Positions 1 to 11,700 of a stretch of DNA of 64,000 nucleotides are shown here, in pieces; position 1 is the first letter of the stretch; every line of letters starts with the position of its first letter. The position numbers and the translations under genes were made by a program. Source of the DNA: Elephas maximus indicus (Eukaryota; Chordata; Mammalia; Proboscidea; Elephantidae); the NCBI RefSeq assembly GCF_024166365.1, contig NC_064834.1:53610001-53674000 (forward strand), given 5' to 3'. Below the pieces are notes generated by a model that saw nothing but the letters and a program-made list of their open reading frames with translations, was not told where the DNA came from and ran no database searches.

Positions 1-851
1 GATGGTAGTTTTGGCAGAAGCACTGGGTACAGAGAAAGCAAATCTGTATCCACAATAAGCGTCTATTCCAGTAAGAACAAAACACTACCCTTTCCATGAT
101 GGAAGTGGTCCAATGTAATCAATCTGTCACCACATTGGTGGCTGAGCACCTCAAGGAATGGTGCCATATCAGGAACTCAGTGTTGGTCTCTGCTGCTGGC
201 AGACTGGGCACCCACCAATGGCTGTAGCCAAGTCAGCCTTGGTGAGTAGAAGTCCATGTTGCTGAACCTATGACCTCCATCCCTGCCACCATGGCCACTT
301 TGTTCATGAGCCCACTGGGCAATGACAGGAATAGCTGGGGAAGGAGGATGACTGGTTTTCAAGCAGAACGTATCATCTTATCCACTTGATTGTTAAAATC
401 CTCCCCTGCCAAGGTCATCCTTTAGTAATCATTCACATAAGACACAAATATCTTCACTTCTTTGGTCCATTCAGAGAGGTCTATCCACATACCTCTTCCC
501 CATACCTGCTCATCACCAATTTTCCAATCGTGATCCTTTCAAGTCCCTGGCCATCCAGCCAAACCATTCACCACAGCCCATGAATGAGTATACAGTTGCA
601 CATCTGGCCATTTTTCCTTCCAAGGAAAGTGAACAACTAGATGCACTGCTCAAAGTTCTACCCACTGGGAGGATTTCTCCTCACCACTGCCCTTCAGGGA
701 GGTCCCAGAAAGGCGTTTTAGTACTACCACTGTCCACTTTCAAGTCGTGCCTGCATATCACGCAAAACCACCTGTAAACGAGTTTTCTCTTCCTCAGTCA
801 ACTGATCATATAGAAATCCCCCTGAGGAAGGATCCCATTCCTGGTACCAAA
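1..851 (-). mobile_element. ERVL-type endogenous retrovirus remnant, pol RNase H to integrase region
   Basis: Read on the minus strand, this block begins at a primer-binding-site-like sequence (TTTGGTACCAGGAATGGG, about 834-851) directly after the LTR at 852-1401. It then runs into pol-like sequence, with RNase H-like sequence at about 400-830 and the start of the integrase zinc-binding region at about 177-360. Stops and frameshifts break every frame, and gag plus most of reverse transcriptase are missing between PBS and RNase H, so the copy is internally deleted and dead. It continues beyond the left edge. It lies in intron 15 of ARMH3 in the same orientation as the gene. The ERVL assignment rests on remembered family resemblance. 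Confidence 0.75.
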
Positions 852-1401
852 TGTCTCAGGCTGGGTTCTCTAGAGAAGCAACACTGGTCAGGCATATATA
901 TACATACATATATACATATACACAGAGAGAGAGAAATTTATCTCAAGGAAATGGCTCACAGAGAGGCTGGCAACTCCCAAGTCTGTGGATCAGGCATCAG
1001 GCTGCAGGCTTCTCCTGCCTCATGTAGCTGCAGAGGCTGACAAACCCAAGACTGGCAGGGCAGATGGCAGGCTGCTGGCTTACAGGCTGCAGAGGCTGAC
1101 GAGTCCCAAAATCAGCAGGTAAGCTGCTAGTTCAAGTCCCAAGAACCAAAGTCAGATGATGACAAGCCAGATGCAGGATCCAGAGCGAAAGTCTTGCTAG
1201 AATATCCATGTATACACTGGAGGCAGGCCACACCTCCAAGGACACTCCCTTTCAACTCACTGATTGCTCATAGCAGATCTCATGGAGTTGATTATATAAC
1301 TACCAAATTACATTATTACATAACAGCCAAACTACATTATAACTGCCAAACCACTGAGATTCATGGCTAAGTCAAGCTGCCACACAATGTTAATCATCAC
1401 A
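852..1401 (-). mobile_element. ERVL-type LTR (MLT2-like), 5' LTR of the adjacent remnant
   Basis: On the minus strand the block starts TGTGATGATTAAC and ends with ACA, so it has the TG...CA ends of an LTR of about 550 bp. It ends in a TA-rich and GA-rich stretch (about 893-935), then the 'AGAGAACCCAGCCTGAG' end typical of ERVL LTRs, and is followed at once by the PBS-like sequence. It is old and diverged. Confidence 0.7.
893..935. repeat. TA/CA and GA simple repeat inside the LTR
   Basis: Alternating TATATACATACATATATACATA followed by a run of GA dinucleotides. This tract is a normal part of this LTR family. Confidence 0.8.
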
Positions 1402-1574
1402 CAGCAGCACCTCTGGATTCATCAATCTTTTGATTATAAATAAGAGACAAAGTTATATGTGAATATATATCATCAGCATTTGTGTGCTGCATCATTAAAT
1501 AAGAAATAAAAATGCCTCTGTATTCTTTAAAAAAAATGATAGGCACCGTTAAAAAACATCAGTTACAAAAAATA

Positions 1575-1960
1575 TTTTTGGGACAACTGGGGAAACCTGA
1601 ATATGGACTGAATATTACATGATTTTGGAGAATTGTTGATTTTCTCAGCCATGATTAAAAAAAAAAATTTTTTTTTTTTTTTTTTTTTTTATGATAATGG
1701 TATTCTGGATATCCAGGGAAATGTCTTTAATTTTAGGAAATACATACTAAAATACTTGGATGTGAAGTAGAAAAAAAAGAGTGGAACATAAAACTTACTT
1801 TAAAATGATTCAGCCAAATCAACAATAGCAACAACACATAGAAAGAAATTTAGAGACAAATCAAATATGGGAAAATGTTAATGAGCATATAGTCAATCAC
1901 TGTATGAACCTTTCAACTTCTCTGTATATCAGAATTTTTCATTAAAAGAAAACATGGGGG
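1575..1960 (+). mobile_element. Old L1 (L1M-type) 3' end
   Basis: The stretch has the 'GACAACTGGGGAAACCTGAATATGGACTG' type start and the 'CTTTCAACTTCTCTGTATATCAGAATTTTTCATTAAAAG' type end that I associate with old L1M 3' UTRs. A homopolymer A/T tract (about 1660-1690) interrupts it. No reading frame is present. Confidence 0.5.
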
Positions 1961-2675
1961 GAAAAATGCTAGTTCAATGTCACCATGAAATAAAAATTTT
2001 ATTTCCAGGGAATCTTAAAACTGGGATATATACTGGGTATAATTTGCTAGGTCTCCTCCCAATTCCTTATTCCTGTCCTGACTATTCCACTACATGACTA
2101 CCAATTAAAAGACCATAGAAAAATCTTAAAGAGAGGAAGAATATAAAATCAGGCAACATCCAGTCCTCTCCCACATCTACTCTGCATTTCTGGGATAGGT
2201 ATTGACACTTCTAGTTTAAGTGTTAAGGAACACAGTCCCTCTGAATCTCACCTCTTCCTACTGTATTCTGTACAACAAGTCCTCTAATTCTCACAAGCTG
2301 ATGCTTTCAGTTCTCGTCCTCAAAAGGGAATTCCCTAAAGCATGCTAATCCCCCCACTTCCCACACATAAGAGTTTTTGCATCTACTTACCCAGCTCTGC
2401 TAAGAACACTTGCTCGTTTTTGTAGAGCCCAATTTTTTTCCTGTTCTATTTTTGAGCACCCACCCTCCAGCTCCAGGTTTTCCCAACACCACCTAACTGC
2501 CATCTGGCAGTGAGAAATCACTGTTTTCCAGCAATCAGGACCATCATCCTTCACAGGAGGCCCCAATGGTACATTCTGTCAAAGCTTCAAAGTATTAACA
2601 CCACTCTTTGATTCTAGCTAAGCAACTGCCCACTATACCTCCTGCTTCCTGAGCCTGCAAAGTAACATGCCTTAC
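1961..2675. other. Intron 15 of ARMH3, right part
   Basis: Intronic sequence up to the donor of exon 15. I see no exon, RNA gene or recognisable repeat. The next ARMH3 exon is not found anywhere in 1-2675, so it lies beyond the left edge. Confidence 0.7.
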
Positions 2676-2777
2676 CTTTGGTGTCCTGCATGACGATGGA
2701 GCTATACTTTAAAAAAGTTATCAGTAGATTACTGGTCTGTACATCTGCATCCAGTGGGAGTTCCACAGAACTTATAA
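2676..2777 (-). CDS. ARMH3: ARMH3 coding exon 15 (residues 350-383)
   Basis: Acceptor TTCTATTCCAG, donor GTAAGGC. The exon supplies two bases of codon 350, then 33 codons starting [13 protein letters not shown] and ending SSIVMQDTK, and leaves one G for codon 384. It is the last ARMH3 exon in the window. Confidence 0.95.
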
Positions 2778-5700
2778 CTGGAATAGAACAGATGAAATGC
2801 ACTTAGCCTATAACATATTCCATCTAACACTTCTACCCACATAGCCAATTTGCCAGCAGGCAAGAAAATCACTAAATAAGCTTTTTCCACAATGGAGGGA
2901 GGACCAAATGCCTATTATAAAACCTTTTTCTACTCCTCCTAGGCCTCTAAAACTCTCCTACTCCCAAGATTAAGCCCAATGACCTTCTCTCCTATCTAAG
3001 AGGGCCAGTCTCCAGGAATGGTGCTTTTCTCTCAGCATCCTAGGAAGAGTAGCTGATGTCATTTCCAGCCCCTAGTAACCTAGAAAGGTTCAGGGCCCTT
3101 CTTAAAGGCCCTTCAATTTGCACTTAAAGGAAAGATCTTTACTGAATATAAATAAGCCTTGCTTAGACCAGCCTTCTGCTTAAAATAAATGAAGATTCCT
3201 ACCTAATAAGGAAAAAACTTGCTCACTTTTGAGAACAAGCTTTTAGGCTGGAAGTACCCAAGATGGGGGGAAAAGTTAAGGGAGAACACATTCAAATTCT
3301 ACCCCTTAATGCCTACACCTGAAAGAAAATCTGAAAAGGAATATTAGGCTGAAAATGAGTGAACATTATTGGCTGAGACAGTCTGGGAACTGAGTTTTAC
3401 ATGCTCAGCTGTTGTTTCCAAGAAAAACTACTCCCCCAACCCCACCCACAGTCCCAGTGAACAATGAGGGACAAGACCAGGGCTGACCCACAACAGAATA
3501 CAGTCTTAATGTAGATTTCCCAAAAGATTCTAAGGCTTTAAATTAGACGTAGACATCTTGTTAAGTGCTTTTACACTAAGACATAATATTTAAGCGAAAG
3601 GAGACTCATGATGGCCCAGACAAGCAGGGAATCTATAGCGTACTGCTGTATTTTCACCCCTGAAGACTCAGCTGAGTTTGGAATATTACTCATAATATGT
3701 ATTCATAACAACAATGGATCCCTCTGGAGTTATTACAATGTATGCAGAGAACGTTTATTAACAACAGGAAACATTTGCATATAATGGATCCATAATACAC
3801 AGCAAGCACAGCAAAAAGCCTTATGAGAAGAAATTAGCATGCCCAACCCTTGGCTGTTTTACCACAGTTCAGCCCCACGAACTAATAAAAGATAAATATA
3901 TTTTTATGTTGAAATACTAAACACTCTTAATTCATGTTATGGGTTAATGCCTGGGACTGTCATTTCAAACCACAAGCCTATTTGAAGCTCAAAACCCATA
4001 ATCATTCTCTTGTCCGATCCAAAGTGACATCTAACTGCTTAATGAGACTTTTTTCCCTCTCACACGCAGCAGTAACTGGAAAACTGTCTTATATAATATG
4101 TAGAAATATAGAAGTATATGTATTTTTAGTTTACCATAAAGTCCTCTCATGACAAAGCTGAGTTGTCAAATGTCAAGTTGGAGCTGAGAACAAACGCTAC
4201 AGCTAAACTGCTGACTTTTAAAGATAATGGCTCCAGTGACATGCCTTTAAATATAACTGAGCTACTGCGCACCCCTATAATTAAAAACCAAAAATTTTAA
4301 ACATGCTTGTAATGTTTCGTACCTCTACAGAAAGGAACTGAACTACGAGAGAGAAAAAAAGGAACAAAATAAAACAGACAGAATAAAATCCTTCACAAAT
4401 TAAAATCTCCTTCCTAAGGAAGAGTCAGTCACTTCTTGATCTTTGGCTTCCTAATCCTTCCTAGCAGCCTTTGTCAAGGGAGAGAATCATTTGAAAGTGG
4501 GCTGACTCCATCTTTCCACTAGAAAAAATAAAAGCTCACTGGTTGTAGGTAAGTAAGCACAAATTCTGCCATTGCATAATCAAGTGTGTGGGTGAAAGTG
4601 TTCACAATGAACAGTTTGAAAGGCAGTTCTCTGAAGCATCCAAACCCCAACATCACATGGAACTCAGAAATATATATATGGCTTTTGATATCCATGGTAA
4701 CCAGGCAGGCTTCATCCTTAAAGAGAAAGAACAGTCTTTCCATTGGATTATTCAGTGACCTGAAAAGCAGAGGTAAGTAGGCAATCTTCACTACTTGCTC
4801 CTTCTCATTAAGATATTTTGGAATTTGGCTTTCAATTCTAAACAGTTCCAATTTGCTACCATAGACTTGAATATAAATGGCACCTCACTGCCATACTTCC
4901 GAGCCAATATTGCTTGTTCTGCCTTGAAATGCTACTGCCACAGGTGCTACACAAAAATTTAAAGGAGAGAAAACACAACAAGGAAGGTGATTTCACATGC
5001 AAACAGCAGGAAGGCACAAAGAAAGACTCAAAGTTAGATTTCCTGCACTTCAAAATGAGGCCAACATTTAAGGTTCAACATCAAGTATTAGCGTAGATCA
5101 TTTCCAGGTTAAGGTAGTCCATCAAACACACTCAGCTTACAAGAGAAGCACCTCAGGTGACACAGTTTATTGGGGAAAATTCTTAATTTCTTTTCCTTTA
5201 CCTTTTTCTTAAGTTCTAGCCATAAAATGTATAAAGGGGAAACTTTTTTTATTGTTTTTAGGAGGGGTGCAGAAGTCTTAAATAACCACCAAACTCCTAA
5301 TTATAATACAATTTAAAGCCTGTCGATTCCAACTGGGAGAGACCAGCAGACACATAACCGTGAGTGAATATGAGCTTCACTTTCTTGTTCACTTACTAAA
5401 CAAATATGAAATATATACTAATGCTGAGCGAGTATCAGTGAACAAAACAGACATTGTTTCTGCCCTGATTCATGTCTTGGGCCTTAGTCTCAACTCTCAC
5501 TAACCTCAGGCAACTGTTTCACTTTTCTGGCCTCAATTCCCTCATTTATAAAGTGGTAACACGGGATAACATTACTGTTTACATTTATTTCAGTGCTTTA
5601 TGGTCACGGGGAGGTATTTTTCATAAAATATCTCATCAGAGCCTCCCAAGTACCCTGTGAGTGTGGCAGGTTAGGCATTACCGACCTCTGAGGGTCTCTT

Positions 5701-8700
5701 TCAGATCTAGCACTCCATGGCTCTATGACCATTCTCTGAGTAGGACAAGCTGGGGTTATGCAGCTTTCTTACAGAGAAAACTACTTGACTGTCTTTCCAG
5801 AGTTGTCTTCAGAGCTTAAGGAGTCCTGAAAGACAGTACTTCAGGTAAATTTCTTTTTTTAAATAATTTTTATTGTGCTTTAAGTGAAAGTTTACAAATC
5901 AAGTCAGTCTGTCACATATAAACTTATATACACCTTACTACATACTCCCATTTACTCTCCCCCTAATGAGTCAGCCCGCTCCCTCCTTCCAGTCTCTCCT
6001 TTCATGACCGTTTTGCCAGTTTCTAACCCTCTCTACCCTCCCATCTCCCCTCCAGACAGGAGATGCCAACACAGTCTCAAGTGTCCACCTGATACAAGTC
6101 TCTCTCCAACCCATTGTCCAGTCCCTTCCATGTCTGATGAGTTGTCTTCGGGAATGGTTTCTGTCCTGGACCAACAGAAGGTTTGGGGACCGTGACTGCT
6201 GGGATTCTTCTAGTCTCAGTCAGACCATTAAGTCTGGTCTTTTTATGAGAATTTGGGGTCTGCATCCCACTGTTCTCCTGCTCCCTCAGGGGTTCTCTGT
6301 TGTGCTCCCTGTCAGGGCAGTCATTGGTTATGGCCGGGCACCATCTTGTTCTTCTGGTCTCAGGATGATGTAAGTCTCTAGTTCAAGTGGCCCTTTCTGT
6401 CTCTTGGGCTCATAGTTATCGTGTGACCTTGGTGTTCTTCATTCTCCTTTGATCCAGGTGGGTTGAGACCAGTTGATGCATCTTAGGTGGCCTCTTGTTA
6501 GTATTTAAGACCCCAGATGCCACACTTCAAAGTGGGATGCAGAATGTTTTCTTAATAGAATTTACTTTGCCAATTGACTTAGAAGTCCCTTTAAGCCATA
6601 GTCCCCAAACCCCTGCCCTTGCTCCGCTGATTCAGGTAAATTTCTTAACTGAAAGAATTAACAACTGTGTTCTTTGTTCAACACAGCTATGCTCACCCTC
6701 AATGACCCAAACTCATATTCATCAGGAAAAGAAAATGGGTGGTGGCTCACCATCAGAGGAGGGTGGCGTGGTCCCAAGTGGCGTGGCTGGGGTTGTTGGA
6801 ACAGGACTGACAGGAGTCGTCACCAAGCCTATTTCTGGATGACTCTGAAAGATAAAAAAGAAACATAAGAAAACAGAAAATCCAGTTCTCCCTCAGTATC
6901 CTCTGCTTAATATCCTTACTGGTCTTCCTGACCTCATAATTAGGCAGAAAGCTCACTGAGGAGGGACTGCCTCTACATTTAGCTTCCATGAGTGCCTGAC
7001 TACTGTTGATGCTTGCTAAATTCTAATAAGAAGCTCTGTGGGCTGGTTTTCTTTAAGTAACTAGGTTCCCATTACATAAGTTTTTCTGCAGAACCATACA
7101 AATAAAAAACTGGGGTAAAAACAAATATTCTGGAATATTCTACAAGAAAGAGGGCACTGGCAGTCCTGTCTGGACCTGGGAAGGACTGCTCTCATCAATC
7201 AGGGCTTCGAATTGGTTCATTCTGATTCAACACCCTGTTGAGAATTTGACTTTCCACCCCAGATACACTGAATCAGAATCTACCGTTTAACAAGATACCC
7301 AGGTGATTCTTATCTATACATAAATTTGTATATAAATTCTTATTCATACATAAGAATCACTTGAGGATCTTGTTAAACTGTAGACTCTGACATAAGAATC
7401 ATCTGGGTTGATGGTTATGAGGGAGGTGATGGATGGATAGGGGAAATCACTAACTAGATAGTAGACAAGTGTCAACTTTGGTGAAGGGAAAGAGAACACA
7501 CAATATAGGGGAAGTCAGCACAACTCAACCAAGGCAAAGTCATAGAAGCTTCCTAGATACTCCAAACACCCTGAAAGACTGAGCTGCTGAGGCTGAGGGC
7601 TGGGGACCATGGTCTCGGGAAATACCTAGGTCAATGGGCATAAATAGTTCATAAAGAAAATGCTCTACAGCCTACATCTGGGATCTTAAAAGCTTGCAAG
7701 CAGCCATCTAAGATACATCTGTTGTTCCCATCCCATCCAGAACAAAAGAGAAGGAAGAAAACCAAAGACACAGGGAAAATATTAGCCCAAAGGACTAAAG
7801 GACCACATGAGCCACAGCCTTCATCAGCCTGAGCCCAGAAGAATTAGATGGTGCCCAGCTACCACCACTGACTGCTCTGACAGGAATCTCAACAGAGAGT
7901 CCTGTACAGGGCAGGAGAAAAACGCAGAGCAAAATTCAAATTCACAAAAAAAAGACCAGACTTACTGGTCTGCCAGAGACTGGAGAAACCCCCAACACTA
8001 TGGCCACCGGACACCCTGCTAACTCAGAGCTGAAGCCATTCCCGAAGCCCACTTTTCAGCCAAAGATTAGACAGGCCTATAAAACGAACACCACCACACA
8101 TGAGAAACGTGCTTCTTAGTTCAGTCAAATATACAAGGCCAAATGGGCAACTTCTGCTCAAAAGCAAGACAAGAAGACAAAAAGGGACAGGAAAACTGGA
8201 CGAATGGACACAGGAAATCTGGAAAGGAAAAGGGAATACTGCTGTCACATTGCAGGATTGCAACCAATGTCACAAAATAGTATGTGCATAAATTTGTGAA
8301 TGAGAAACTAATTTGTGCCGTAAACTGTCACCTAAAGCACAATTAAAAGAAAAAAAAATCACCTGGGGACTCTGTTAAGATGTAGATTCTGATTCAGTAT
8401 ATCTGGGGTGGAAATGCAAATTCTCAGCAGGGGGTTGAAAACACGGCACCGGTAGGAAGCCTTGCATCAGATCAACCTAAAACACAAATCTATAGGCTGT
8501 TCTAATGATCACATAATTGGCTGATAAATGCAGAAGAGCCAAGGGGATACCAAGAGCTAGTTAAAAAAAAAAAAAAAAAGCTATGCAGATGGCATCCTTC
8601 CCATCCCCCAACAGACAAGAGTGTGTGGGATGGGAAGGTAGAGGCATATGGGAGACACCCAGTGGGGACCAAAGCATATGACTCTTCTGTCCCTCTTAAA

Positions 8701-11700
8701 AATCTCAGCCACATCAACTCTTGAGAATTAAGCTGAGTGGCAGCTGCTTTTTATCTCCCTTCTTCTCCTCCCCAACATCTTTACCAGCCCTTTACCTTCC
8801 CCACCCCTTCTTTGAAAATCAGTTACAGAATTTGTAAAGCAAAGAATGTGGTGAAAATAGTGAATAAAGTCTCTTATTTTATCAGTCATGAAATCAAATA
8901 CATGTCCTTCTAAGCAGACCCCAAAGCAGCACACTTAAGTGTGACTTTATTTTTTAAGGTAAAACTCAATCAATGGATTCCATACATATCCGCCCTTTGA
9001 GAAAAAAAGCATAAGCAAACTTTCCTTTAAAAGAACCCTACATACATATTTTAAACAGTCCGGCTTTAAGATAAAATCACTTTATCAATTTTTTAAGACA
9101 GCTTTCATGGACAGCACTTGAGTTCTCAGCCTATTTTAGTCCCCTTCTGTGCCAATTCCTGAGGATATTCCTAAGGCATGTGACCTGTCACTCTGTATTC
9201 TACCACTTCCTGCTTTCAATGTTTGCTGACCATTTTGTCTGTTAACAGCTAACCTTACGCTGGACAGGATACTTTTCACTTTTCCTCTCTGGAAATTGGT
9301 GAGATATAATAAGATAAGTGATTTGGCCTATTTTATCCCCAGCTGTAATTCCACAGCGGTTTGGAAAGCAGGAAGCCTGATATAAAAATTCTTACAGGCA
9401 GATGAGACCAGGGCATTTCCAGTGAACAAAATGAAGTAATCTCAACTCACCTGGGTTAACGGAACTCATAAACTGGTCAAAACCATTAACTTTGCAAGTT
9501 ATCAGAACCACTTCAGGACCAGATAGAAATATATGTATTTGAGGATAGCAAGAAGCAAAGGCAACTGGTGCAACTCCTTGTTACTACCACTTACCAATGC
9601 AAAACAGGGTTGACATAGGCACAGCCAGGCAGGCCTTTCTGTGGAATTAATCTGTATGAAATCAGAGAGAAAAAGGATGGGGGGTTTTAATGCAACCAAC
9701 CTGGGCTAACACTGTGATGAAATTGCGATTTAAATGAACAGCTTCATAAAGCGCCAGAAGAATGGCCTCATTGGTTCTAAAGAAGGAGAGAACAAACTGA
9801 TGAGCCTCTTATAGCAGAGGAGTTAAAACAGCATAACCATCAAAATAAGATTGCACCCCAGCTCCTCATTACCAATCTCTTTGAGTTTCTAATGTTCCCC
9901 TTTATTTCCCTCTGGCTATATGTAAAAGGTGTACAGATGAGAACAGGCCTTAATTTCAATTCCTCAGGATCAGTTTTATCTACTTCATTCACTATCTTCC
10001 CTTTCATTTTTCCACCCCAGTTAAGTCTTTAACTGGCTCAGATACCCAGTCCTCTTCCATTTCGCTCCAGAGCTAGCTGGGAACAGTTCTTCAGTTTCTC
10101 GGGGCCCAAAAGATGTGAGACCAAAGCAGAAATTTCTAGAGTCCAATATTGTTTAAAACCCCCCAAAATTTGAAAAATCACCAAAAAAGTTTGGATCTGT
10201 TAAAAATTACCAAGAGGTAACATTTCACACTCTCAAATTCAGCTAGAGAGCCCACACTAACATCCAAGTCACTGCACAAGAATGTCAGGCACTTACTGTA
10301 CAGATATTTTCTCATGGGCATCTGCTATGAACATGCTGCCCACCTGTGGAAGAAAAGAACAATTGCAGACTTATAGCAGGGAGAGATGAGCGCAGCTCTG
10401 TGCCTATCAAGCCTTTCATCAATCAAAAAACAAGTTGCTTCCAGCCAGAGGAAACTTAGCACTTTGGACCAGTAGTCACACACACCAAAACCAGCCCACT
10501 TCTAAGATCTTAAAAGAATCATAAGTAATACAGGAAATAATGAAATCATCTTAATAATAATGAAATAAATCATCTTAAAGAGGCTTTTAAAAATCCCATC
10601 CCTCATTTTCAATGTGTAAGTTTAGTTACCACTGACAGTAAGTAAATGTTAGCCTAGACATTTTCATCATTCTGTATCTTTCCTGGAAGTTGCTTATCTG
10701 AAATCAGAAACTAATTCATGAAGAATGTCACAGAAAGCAGCCTGACTTCAGCCTACATACAGCCGTCCTCAGGGGAATATTTGGGTTTCCAACCAGAACT
10801 GTCTATGCTAGGCTCATTCGCCATCTTTACCAGATCAGAATGTTTTTAGTTTGTGTCCTAGTCAAGAGCAGCTGAACAGGTGAATGGAGTAGGCTATCTC
10901 TAATATGTGTGATATCAGAGGCACTGAGAAAGATGCCCACCCCCCTAAAAATACCTTTTCCATCTGTTTATTGATGAACAAAACCCTGCAGCCAGAGGTT
11001 CATTTGTTTGGTTCAAAGCTTTTTAACCTTGGTTAAAAGGCAAAGATCTCTGGGAGCAATATAGTTATCTCTAACTCATTTAATCAAATACCAATACAGC
11101 ACCCATACTGCTCCAGCCTCTGTGAGAGACTTTACTCATTTATGCTTCAGAATTAAAAGAGTTTTCATCAGGTCCTTTCCTGAGAAGAGGCTGTGAGAAG
11201 GGAGAAGGGAAGAATAGGGAGGTAACGGGTGGAAAAAAAACTGCTTTCTTTCTTTTTTTTGTTTTGTGGAGGTAGGGCTACCTCTTTTTGCAATGAACTA
11301 AAAAACTGTCATGTCCTAGGACTGAATACTTGGACATCAATGCCCAAGATGACAGATTTTTTTAATATGCCCGCACTTGAGGACCTTTATAAGGACATAC
11401 TCCCAGATTTATTTCTTAAAAATTAGTCCCAGATTATCTGGCCCAAAATGACAATAGTGCTAAGGCTGAGAAACCTTAGCAGTATTGCAGTCTGGAGTCT
11501 TGTAAACAGAAGCAACAACTTTTGTAAACCTTGGACCTCTTGACTTTAGAGCAGTGGCTCAGATCCACTGCACCAATCCCTCAACCCCAGGACCATCTAC
11601 AAGGAATCAAGTGGCCACAGCAGATAGCAGAGGGACACTCAGGGAGGACCTGGCACTAAAACACCCTATTCTGTGTTCCACAGAATCAGTTCCCAAACAG

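Noticed and set aside
890..935. CRISPR or regulatory microsatellite
   Set aside because: The TA/GA run is an internal part of the LTR family; no spaced direct repeats exist and the DNA is mammalian.
4519..4851. 110-codon minus-strand frame in ARMH3 intron 14
   Set aside because: Looks protein-like by eye, but no family is recognised, it begins at a non-ATG codon, there are no flanking splice sites in phase, and a few frames this long are expected by chance in 64 kb of six frames.
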